A stretch of 64,000 nt of DNA. It comes from Lepeophtheirus salmonis. Lineage: Eukaryota; Arthropoda; Copepoda; Siphonostomatoida; Caligidae. The position numbers were made by a program, and so were the translations under genes. Positions 36,901 to 48,900 of the stretch are shown here, one piece after another; position 1 is the stretch's first letter, and the number at the start of each line of letters is the position of its first letter. The notes beneath the pieces are model-generated. The model was not told the DNA's origin, searched no databases, and saw nothing but the letters and a program-made list of their open reading frames with translations. The stretch spans positions 41,284,492-41,348,491 of the forward strand of contig NC_052136.2 of NCBI RefSeq assembly GCF_016086655.4. Direction: 5' to 3'.

Positions 36901-39900
36901 CTGTCTTGGTGGTCAGGACAGTTGGGGATGGAGAAGGACCCTCTTCCATCTCCTTCTTGGAGCTTCTCTTTGCCTTCTGAGCTCATCGTTATGAAGGATG
37001 ACCAGCATGGGCTATTATAATATGTATATATTTATCACTCATCTGTCTTGATACTGGCTCCTTCGTCCTTATCATTAAGTCAATAATAATAGTAATAATT
37101 ACTTGATTTAAAATGTCTACCTTCATATTGTGTACTACTTACGCCTACCCCCCCCCCATCCTTGCCATTACGAGTTACTCTTCTAAACAAATTCACGCTA
37201 CTCCCATAACTAAATACTAATGTTCATTTGAAGCTTGCGGTGGCAGGTGGAGAGTTACTTGTAGTTATATTTTATTTATCTACTACATATTACACATAAA
37301 AATATTAAAAGTCTTATTATTGTATATGTACCTACCTACTACATAAAATTCTTTGTCAAATCCTCTGCGACTATCACCACCTGCTTAAGTTATGACGAGG
37401 TGGAGTGGAGGAGTGTTACCATTAAAATAATATGTAACCATTATACATATTCTGTCTTCTTTCTCATCCCTTCTTTTACAAATATGGTCATGGCTGATTG
37501 ATGGATACAATCATGATTATTATATCTATACTAATATGAAGGCATTAGTACCTTTCTATTCCCTAAAAAAATGCGCTTCAAAATATATAAATACATGTTT
37601 TCAAAAAAAGGAGAGGCCACTTGCATTTTCATCTTCCTGTTTCTTTTCTCAATAGGTTTGCAGTTCATAGGTACATAATACCATATCGGACTTTCCAATA
37701 GCTAATGACATTTTGTCGGTCAAATAGATTAAATAAAGTACCTTTGCTATGGCTGCAAATTTATTTCGTTCTAAACCTGTGGTTCTCAAACTTTTTAAAG
37801 TGTGTTGTCATAGTATCAATATTTTTGAAGCAGTTCCGGTAATTTTTCAGAATTTTTTAAATCCGTCTATCATGAATAGGGAAAAATTATAATAGTATAT
37901 TAATAATTTAAGCCCTCATGTAGGTACCTAATAATATTCCAATAATAACCCTTAAAAATGATTATATGAGTATCACCATTGCGGAAATTTGACAAAAAAT
38001 GAATAAATCTGTACTAAAGACCCCCCCCCATCTAAATAGGTTTCCCTTGCACTGCAACTTTGATACTACAGCATCTAACTGTCCTATGAAAAAAAAATTT
38101 AAAAAAGGGAGAAAAACCGACCTGTGTTTTTACTTCAATAAAATAATTAATCCAATTTTAAATATTAAACACAATGATAAAAAAAAAAAAAAATGTATCA
38201 CGATGAAGCTTTTTCATAACCAATCTTCCATTGGAAATATTTTTTTAATGATTGGTTCATGCATAATATTTGTATTCTCTGTTTATAATAGTACTTTCTA
38301 GTAATGAAAATCTTATGCAAATAAATAAAATAAAAATACCATATAACGCTAAATTATTCATTTGATGAAAAAATCCCCTTTTTGTAAAATTTACTCAATG
38401 TACAGTATCAAAAAAGTATAAAAATTACGGTGGAAAAATATTTGCTTTTTATATCATATTTATTATAGTTGCCTTGGGTCCATCTAGACGGGGTCCTCCA
38501 ATTGGTAATCCCTACTTTATAATACATACATCTCAACCCATACCAGAAATACAGAATATTTCCAAGAAACATTATTATTAGGTGATGTGACGCTACGCAA
38601 AATCTACAGTGTAATACGAACTCCTGATCGACATTGAACATATTCATATTTGAGGGTCTTAAAAAATAAGAAAAATGCTTAGTGTTGTAGTGTTGATTAA
38701 TATATCATTATTCTGTATTTTTCTTCAATAATAAAATCTTTCAAAGTATCTTTTACATTTAAAAAACTACCCCATAATCAATAATTTAAAGGCTTTCACT
38801 TATCAAGTTTCAAATTTTTCTGTAAAAAGATGACCATATCTATATTTTAATCTATTTACACGATCTATTTGCTATCACAATATTGCCGGCTGTCAAAATA
38901 TTGTTTTTACTTGGTACATATATTTTATTATAAGGAGTACCGTACCGCATTGAATCACGGGTCGATACTGTGCCATTCCAGCCATAATATTTATGAACAT
39001 GCGCGGACACTTTACGGAATGCCATTTTGCCAAACGGACACTTTGCCGAAGAAAATAAAGAAAATATTTGATGATAATTAATACTGCAATTCTATGTAGT
39101 TATAATTCCCATTCATGTTGCACCCATTTTAAAAGATAAAATGTTTTAATTATTTTCTACCTATTGCCATGATTAAGTGTTGATTGATTAATTATTTTTG
39201 ATTCATTTCGTTAAATGAATGCTTCGACAGTTGGCTCGAACGTCTATTAGAACAAAACCGTGACAGCCGTCCAATAATTAAATGAATAAATTAGAAAGAT
39301 TAAAAAGGCTTAAGGAAGAGAAGGAGTCAATGTGCATAGATAGCTAAAGCAGGGAAAATGTGTATGTACTAATGCCTTCTACGGGATACGAACGCTTACT
39401 TTTTTCATATATTTATTTTATAGGGCTTCACTCTGCTCCATATATATATTTTTTTATTTTCATTTTACTTTTATAGTTATGTGATGAATAATAGCAGCAA
39501 CAGCTATAATGCCCCACATCCCTCGCATCAGCATCAGCAGAACCACAACATAAACACAGTTCAACGAGGCAGCAGCAGTAGTCGTCCAAATGTACAAACA
39601 TATCCTCATCATCATAACGCCTATAATCCACCATCGCAGCAGCATCAACCCTGGCGACCCATGGCACCCAGCAATATAGCAAAAATTCGTTATCCACCCC
39701 CGCCTCCTCCTCCACCACCCCCTCCGTCAAACTATCCCACGGGCTATAGAGGCGGTAGTGGCAATAACGCCCAATACTCTAATATGAATCACCATCACCT
39801 CAATAATAACATTGTCGTCAATAACAACCACAATAGTGCCGCCACACCTCATCTTAAAAACTACCAACACAGTAACTCATCTCCTCCTAATTCATCCACA

Positions 39901-42900
39901 ACCTCATCCATGGTTAAGGGTGGCGGGGGGAATGATGCTTCTGTATTGATGCAACAACAATACTATCAACAACAACAGACTTCTTCCTCCTCCTCCTCCT
40001 ATCCACTACCACCTCAATCTCATCAACAACAGACTTTACATACTCCGCAACAACTTGTTCATCGTCGAATCATTACTAATCTCAATGCAGCCCAACAGTC
40101 ATCTGGAGTCAACAGAAGGTAAGGAAAATATCAATATTTTGTTTTTTTCTTCAGTTTAACTTTATATTTTTAACTTTTGATAACATAACATCAGTAATTT
40201 CTGAAGAATGTTTCCAAAGTCAGCTGCTGATATATCTATTAGTCTTCATTCTTCTTCCTAAATTATAATATAATACGTGTTGGGAATTGTTTACAGGTTA
40301 ACAAGAGCTAATTCGAATTCAACCTATCTTACGTTCAGAAAAATTGATGGTGTTCATTTTTGTTGACGAGGTATCGTCGTGCCTTTTCTTTCCTAAACGA
40401 TAATTTTTTGAACTGAATTAACTCATGTTAAGCTGTGAATGGGATATATCTAATAATGATTTAGAGAATACTCCAACAGCTGGTATGAGTAATGTGTTAA
40501 CAACCAGATATTTTCGGTCTTTTTTATTAGAAGGAAAGGTTGAGAAAGGCAATGAAGATTATTTATATGTGTTGAATATTTCTATTCTTACTGATATATT
40601 TATTCATACACATTCAATTAATTTACTGAATCCTTTGAAAGGAGGTCTCAGGTAGGAATTTATTGTTGATAATATTATTTATGAAATTGTCAATACTTTC
40701 TAAGACAGCTTATTTTTGCTACTCTTCTATGATTGTTTGTAAATATATTTAACTGTATACTTAGGTATATTTTAGCCATAAACAAATATAGAGGAGACAA
40801 AATAATTGCCTTCACCTGACAAAAGGGGTATGATGTTCAAGGGAATTATTAATGGATGATGACGTCACATTTGTTTTGAACAATACATATTTAGTCATTT
40901 CAATATTAGTTCTACACTAATATCCAGTGTTGGTTTTATTGAGGGGTATTTGCCACTAGGAATACACCACAGATTTTGTATAAAAAGATGTAAATTTATC
41001 TGAAAGAATATATATATATATTTCTTTTTAATTTTGATAAATGACATTTTAAAAAAAATACATAAAAGCTATAACATAAATGTTACCTCAAAAAAAAAAA
41101 AAAAAAAAAAAAAGGATCTCATATTTTGTATTTTCTCTTGACCTAGAAACCGACCCTATCTAGGTTCTGCACTTACACGTAAAATATAAAGGCCCCCGCA
41201 AAATAATTTTCTAAAAAAATTGAATTCAAAATTATTTTCTTAAAGGAACCCTTTGAAATTTCTTTTCTAGAAAAAGGCTCCTCTCACGGTAAAGTTGGTC
41301 TTGCCTTTATTCCAAATAATCATGATGATGATAATTTATGTGGAGATACCTGGATGTGCTACAAACTAATATTTTATTTGTTCACATGTTAATGTTGGAT
41401 TTATTATTTAAAGGTTCATAAATTGAAAGAGCGGATTGTAGAAAGACGAAGCATTACATTTCTATCCATTACACCTTGCCCCAAAATACATAAGATTTTA
41501 GATCTACTGTTGCCTAATTATGCCCAACTACCGAGGGTAACTCCTTTGACCCCTCCATATTTTCCTGTCTCTATATTCCTTCAAAAGTTCTAAAGCACAA
41601 GTGCAAATATGAAACGAGTCAGGTGTTTCATGTTTCTTTTAAGTACATACATAAATCTATGCATGTACTTATACTGTACCTACTTAAAATTAAGTACTAT
41701 TATCATAAATGAAAATTCCTTTTTGATGAAGGTGTCACTTATTATATTTTTGTACATTTCTCCTCCCTAACCCTCTTATCAGTTTGTGATGATCTTTCTC
41801 CCCCCTTCTTTTTTTGGTCAAGAGCTACCTTTCGAGAAACTTGGTAGTATGTTCCCTTTCCATCTCATGTTATTTAGTTAGGAAAATATGCTAGTAACAC
41901 AGAGTAGACAAAAGAATCAACCTGGAGGAGGAGTGTGATTAAAGAAAAGAGAGGGGGGAAAAAAGGATTTAAATCTATATGTTTTTGTAAGATACATTTA
42001 TTTATGTTTTGAAATTTTTCCTGGGCGCTCTTTTTCTTAGTTATTCCGTATTCGTATAAATGTATGTACATATTTAAATATATTTTCGTACTCTTTGAGT
42101 AGTCAAGAAGGGGGGATAGAGACTGTTGATATCTCCCCCCTCCTCTTTTTTTTTCTAACCTAATAGATAACAGAAGATACCATGTTTGTATATGTTTATC
42201 ATTTTATAGAACGTTAATTATCCACAGGTTGGATATGTCCCCAGAGTCCAATAAAGAAACGTATCATAATTCGCACAGTGAGTTATCTTTGACTGCCCCC
42301 AGAATGCAAGTTGGTCAGCAATCGCAATCGCAACTGCAGAATCAGCAGCAGCAACAACAATCATGTCAACTTAATAAAAATACGAATCGAAGACGAAGCT
42401 CCGGAACGGGACAACTAGCAATCAAAAGATCAGATCAAGCGCCTGTGACGCTCAAGGGATGGCTCTACAAGCAAGGAAGTGATGGCCTCATGCTATGGAA
42501 AAAAAGATGGTTTGTTCTCTCAGAGTTTTGCCTCTTTTATTACAGAAGTAAGTTATTTGTTGTAGGAGTTTCTATAATATACATAGAAACTTGTCTTGGA
42601 AGAGCTCAAAATGATTAATTTTTTTGTGTGTGTGTTTCTTTATTGCTTTAGGTTCTGATGAAGAAAAAGTGTCTGGCTCTATTCTTCTTCCATCTTATCG
42701 AATTAGTCCAGTGATTAAGGAAGATGGAGTCGTGTATCATAAGAAATATACTTTCAAGGCTGAGCATCATAATATGAGAACTTATTTCTTCGCTGCTGAA
42801 ACAAAAGAAAGTATGATTCAGTGGATGAATGCCCTTTCTCTAGCTTCCATACTTCAACAGCACCAAGAGTAAGGACCCCTAAATAAAAAAGAACTAAATT

Positions 42901-45900
42901 ATGATTGATTAAATTTTTATTTAGGCTCAGGATGAATCCACCAGTAGTTCTACCTTCTAGTTCTAACCAACAGCAACAACTACAACAGAGAAATTATATC
43001 ATGAAACAACAAACCCCTCCCCAGTCATCCACCTCGTCCAATAATAACAATAATTCAGTCAAAGTGATTCAACATCATCCTCCTGCTGTCTACCAAATGT
43101 TTAATTCAAATGGGACTGCCTATGTTCCAGCTGCCTTAACCACCACATCAAGCTCCTCTAAAGCTATAAACTATAACACTAACAATATGACCAACAGCAA
43201 TAATAGTAGTAATAATGCTCATAATACTAGTAGTAATAATTCCATGAGTGGCCCACCGGACATTGAGGGCGGCGGTATTCAGCCCCTCTATGCTAATGCT
43301 CCTCCAAAACCTGCGCGTAGACTTAATTCCAGTCGGGACTATTCTCCCGATAGTGATTCTGAACGTGGAATGATGAATACACCATATCAGCAACCGCAAT
43401 TGCAGCAACCCCCACAAAGCAGCACTCTTCAATGGCCCAATCCCCACCAGCCTTCAACGACTCAAAGTCGACTTCCTCTTGAACGGCGTACTCCGGAAGC
43501 CTATGCCCGTTCTCAAAATCATCAAATCTTTCATCATAGAAATGGGGGTGATTATGAAGATCCTTCTCTTATGACAAGGCCTCCATTTCCGAACTATAGA
43601 TTATCACAAAATAGACTCAACGATCCTCGCTATATAGATAATAGCTTCTCTCCTTTTGCAGTGAATGAAAACACCTCTCCTCCTACTATCAGCAACAATA
43701 ACACCAACAATAAATTATATTCAACAAAGCAAAGAACCCAGAGACCTCATAGTGCCGACTTTTTAGAATATGATAAAAGTATGATGCAGCCTAGATCCAC
43801 ACAGGATGATCAAGTGATTACAAACAATCGCCGAAGAAGTGGAGGACATAGTTCTCAACCACCAAGACCCAAGTCGTCGATTGATCAACCTCGTATGTTT
43901 AAGAACGAGGAAGAGTTTCATCTTTGGTCAGAGGAATCTTATGCTCAAAAAATGAGGGAACAGCAACAGCTTCTTCATCACCAGCAGCAAATTTATTCTA
44001 CTAATCCCAATAGTCGATCTCAATCCAGGATGTCCTTTGCTAGAGAATCGAATTTTAACGATTCAGAGGCTGAAGTAGAAAAATACTTTCCTACTCCCAT
44101 GCCTCGCACACCCAAGAACAATTCTTATATACATCCTAGCAACAATAACAGCAATAATCAGTATCAGAATCTTCCTCTATCTACTTCCTCCTCCCAAAAT
44201 ACTACAATGCTCCATAAATCTCACGGATCAGAAGTGAGACTTGATGCCATAACTCCTAATCGGCTCTCAGAAATGGGTATCATGATGAATGATCCTCTTG
44301 ATGAGGATAATGGAGAGTTAAAAAGATCTTCTTCTGCTCGATTACCACGACAAAGGAGGAATAATCAAGAGACTCCCCTTCCAAATGAAGATCCTAAGAA
44401 GAAGGAGCAAGTAAGCTAAAACATATTCCTTTTTTAGAACGATATTTTCATAACACAATTGCTCAAATTAAATTAGGAAATATCTAAACTCTTCTTCCAG
44501 CGAGAGGAATCCATGAAGAGACTTTTGGAATGGAAGCAACGAATGCTCCAAAGTCCTCTGACTCGTAAGTCTTCTCGTACCCAAACCCCTACCAATTCCA
44601 CGTCTCCCATACCATCTTCTTCCTCATTTGTTTTTACTCCATCCTCACACGATTATATCAAGCAAAAAGTTCTGGAAGAGTTCGATAAACAGGATATTTC
44701 ATCCTCCCATTCTTTGGTTTCTCATCATCGATCTTTCCATACTAGTTCCAGCAATAATGAGAAGCGGCTTTCAAGAAAAGGGTCCAGTGGTTCTCGATCC
44801 TCAAGGTCAAGGTCTTCTCCTAGATTTGGTTCAAGAAGGGATTTATCTTCATCAGATGAAGACGGTAAGATTTTTTCTTTTAATTCTGAATAGGATATTC
44901 ATCTAATGATGTAAACACTAACAGCAACAGAGATTCTTATTCTTAAATTAATTAAAATAATTATTATTTCTTGAGTATAATTATTCCTATTAACTATTTG
45001 TTACTACTCTGAGTGGGTGGAAAGTATGGCGTTTGGTTTCCTTCCTGTAATTGTAACTGCTTATATTTCTCCTCTTCCTTCTTTTTATTATTACTTGTTA
45101 GTACGTAGTTGCTTTTCTTCCTGCACCATTTTTAAGTCTGTATTGGCTCTTGTCATTTGTATCTCTTGCATGTTCATCATTCATCAATATTCTTTTTATT
45201 ACTATCATTATATTCCACCATTGAGAATTATTAAAACAATTAATGCCAATAGTGATATGATGATGAGGATGCAGAGAATTATGTATGTACATTTTTTGCA
45301 CGTTACTTAAATATTGCAAACAACAACACACTTATTATTAAAATATAGAGCCACCCATGGAAGCACGTATGAGTCGTCGCCGCAAAAGCTCAAGTTCAAG
45401 TCAAATTCGGTCAAGAGCCTCATCAAGAGATTCCAAAAATCATCATCTTCGAATAAACGTGGTAGCTATACGGAAATAATGGCACAAGTCGTGGAGCAGC
45501 AACAAATCCAACAAGATTCGCAGGCGGAATATATTAATATCAACTCACTGGAAGACACTTTAGCGAAACAAAGAGCAGGAGGAGAACTCAGTGTGGTACA
45601 AAGATTTACGGACAAATCCAAAAGACTTCAGCAGTTTATAGGACCTGATGATTGGTACAAGGACGATTTCGACTATGATAAATTTCATTCATCTTTTCTT
45701 CAAGACCCGCTATTAAATCGCCAGTATGGTCAACTTCTCAATGATATGAAAAAGCCTGATGAGCCTGACTTGGAGCTTCAATTAGTAAAGAGACCCTCTT
45801 TAGGTCATGGCTCTGTTCCTGGCAAAGAGGAAGAGGACTCACTTAAATACCCCGACTCTGCTTACGAGACAATGACATTTCGTGTTAATAATAGACAAGG

Positions 45901-48900
45901 TACTGAGAGCAGCTCAAGGGATGAACTTCTTCAGCAACAACAATTGCACCTGCAGCAACAGCAGCGGGAGGATAATTTCAAAAACTCTTTCAGCCTTGAA
46001 GACATCAATGAAGCCTTGGATGATGAGAGCTTCAACAACAATCCTCCCTTTTCCCAATTCAATGATAACTCTAGTAGCCAATCAGTGGCGAGAAAAATGT
46101 CAGTTAGGGAACTTCTCCCTAACTTTGAAACAAAAAATAATGGGGGGGATGATCGCTTAGCTCTAGAAGAAGAAAGTCAAACCCAACAAATACCTCGTCG
46201 AAGGGTTTGCAGTGACACAGAGACTCTTTTGTACGATACATCCAGTGATGAAGCCCCTCCACTTCCCCTCAAATGCAGTCTTCCTCCTCCTTCTTTTGAG
46301 CAGGAGTATTTACCTATGATGAATACAAAAAATGGAGAATCCTTTTCAGTCTTCGGAAATATACAAACTGAGGACTCTCACTATGTTGCAATGATACCTG
46401 CCAAAATGATAGGACATTCGTCCTCAACTTCTGCACTTATTAGGAAGAAGTCTTTGCCTTCTTTACCAGCACTAAGTGATCCTGATGAGCCCTCCTCAAT
46501 CATTCATAGTAGAACTCCCTCTCAAACGCTTGTCATGGAGCACTTACAAAAGGAAATGAATGAGTCTCAAACTGTTCTTTTCCAAGGATCTGGTAATCCT
46601 CCTCCACCTCCTCCTCCAATTGAAGAAGATACATATGTAGATATGAATGAAGATGGAACCATGAATGGAGATTTTAACAGAAAAATGAAAAAGAAGAAAC
46701 AACCTATTTTAGCTCCCCTAGAGAGTCCTCGATACTGTGAGATTGATGAAAGTGCAGTTGCTCCTTGTCCTAGTCATTACGAATTTCTTCATAGTAGTAG
46801 TAATAATAATAATCACAACAATAACAGGCACAAGTCTGCTGAAGTGCTCTATCATGAAATCCCTGAGGAGCATAAGAGTCCTCTTAGACCCATTGAAGGT
46901 CTTCCCGATATCTTAGGAAATAATGATTCAAAAAACCGACGTGAAAGTCTCGTGTCCTCTGATCAAGACTCTTTGAGAAGACATTCCAGTTTGGCAGAAG
47001 AATCAGCTCGCCGCTCAACTAGTAGTTCTATTTTTAGTGAGTCCACAGAAAGGAGACTTTCAAGAAGTTCTGTATTTAGTAACGACTCTGTAGGAGAGAA
47101 CAGATCTCGTGGATCAATTAGTCAACTCAACGTATCTGATACCTTTAAGCCTGCATCTTTCTTTCTGGAACACCGTGAAAAAAGTTTGAGCTTATCTAAG
47201 AAGGTACATCATCACAGTAGTAGTAGCTCTAGTTCCCTAAGAGATCGAGAACTCCCTAAAACCCCAACTGAAAATCATTTCAATACTGACAGAGCTCTTT
47301 CTCACTCTAATCTCTCAAGCACTACTCCAAGTTTTACTGGATTTTCCTTCAACTTGACTTATCGGAGCGTTTATGACACTGAGGGAGAGGCCACTGCCTC
47401 AACTACAGAGGAAGACAAAGAGTCAGATAAAGATGACTCAAAGCCATTGGCGGGTCAAGGTCCACCTCCTCCTCCACCACCCCCACCGCCACCTCCTCCA
47501 CCTAAAGTTCCTTATTATGTATCTGATTTACACGAGCAACGGACACCAATTACAGATGAGTCTTTGGCTAGAAAACCCAGAAGATCCAATACCCCTGAGA
47601 ATGTATTGCTTACAAGGAAAGAACACCATCGTCACACACCCGATCTCTCATCATCAAAGAGTTTAAAGCGATTAAATACCATCGAGGGTGGCTATGAAGT
47701 TGAAGATGATGATGTTTTTGTGAGTCGATCCAAGTCAATGGAAGGTCATCTAAATGAGGGCTTCAAACCTGCTCGTGGATTAGAGCCACCCCCACCTCCA
47801 GAAGGAATTCCTCCTCTAGACATTACTCGACTCTCCAAGGAGACTAAATCGGACGATGACTATTATTGGAGAGAGAATCTGAGGAAAGCAAGTGCTCAGG
47901 TCATTTCACCCCCACTCCCCTCTCTTCAGAGTGATTCATCTCATCATCACATTAATGGGTATATTTGGGATGAGCGAAGTCAGAGATTCTATAAACTAAC
48001 AAACGGCGGTCCCTCTAGCAAAACTCAAGAACAATTAAAGAACCAGACTTTTTTAGGCGAAGGCCTCCCCGGGACTTTTTCTACGAATAAGAAGGGGAGG
48101 CAATCAATCATCACGGAGGTCGGAGAACAAGACAAGTTTCATGGGTATCATAATGACGAATATGGCGAAGACTGTCCTGCTAGTGATACTAGGATGAGTA
48201 GGAATAACCTGGAGATCCAAGGTAAAAACAGCTTTTTATAACACAGTAGTAGTACTTAGAATTAGTATTAGTAGAACATTGAATATTTATAAATATATTA
48301 TTTATATTTTGTATAATTACGTAGTACCTATTTCAATAGTTGAAATAATAATACTCGTCACAGCAATCATTTCCTATGCTCTTTTTCCGCATTGTATGTC
48401 TCTTTTTATAGCATTTACCTATATTTTAAAACCTTTTACTTGCATCCATCCCTCTTTTTGAAAGTAAAAAATCAAAAATAATATAATTAAAATTTTCTCT
48501 TTTCACAACACTAAGTTGCTGTTATGTGTTGACCATGTCCTTGTACCTATTAATTAATAATTATTATTTCGTGCAATGCTCCTCTGCTTTTATGATTCCC
48601 TGCTCTCTCTATTTATATCATTATTAAATATTTATATTTATCTATCTTTCTACTACTGTACCTTATGCCTTTTTTTACCTATGTGATTATGTATTTAGTT
48701 ATGTGTTACAGTATTTAAATAAATTTAATTTTATTGATTTTTTTTTTACAAGGCTTCTACTTATGCATATCAAATATTCTTAAAATATGTGTGTATATTT
48801 ATATCAATTAATCCTGCTTGATATATATGTACATATATCCTACAAGGAAGGAAATTGGGTATGAAACAAGGCATTTAATGTTTAAAAAAGGGGCTCGAGA

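Noticed and set aside
39428..39730. Open frames on the - strand opposite the 39477 exon (100 and 62 codons).
   Set aside because: They are antisense shadows of CAG/CAT-rich coding repeats; the + strand has matching splice sites and phase.
40425..40655. 76-codon frame in the intron after the 39477 exon.
   Set aside because: No acceptor in a phase that fits the flanking exons, A/T-driven composition, and the direct 40118-42228 join is in frame.
42548..42618. Read-through of the PH exon into 24 extra codons ending LGRAQND.
   Set aside because: It is the retained intron; splicing at 42547 to 42652 restores the canonical PH domain.
43148..43447. 99-codon open frame on the - strand inside the PLEKHA-like coding exon.
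   Set aside because: Antisense to a proven + strand frame, with no splice or domain support.
45017..45331. Overlapping open frames on both strands (97 and 77 codons) before the giant exon.
   Set aside because: Intron sequence rich in TATT/ATTA with no domain or conserved feature.
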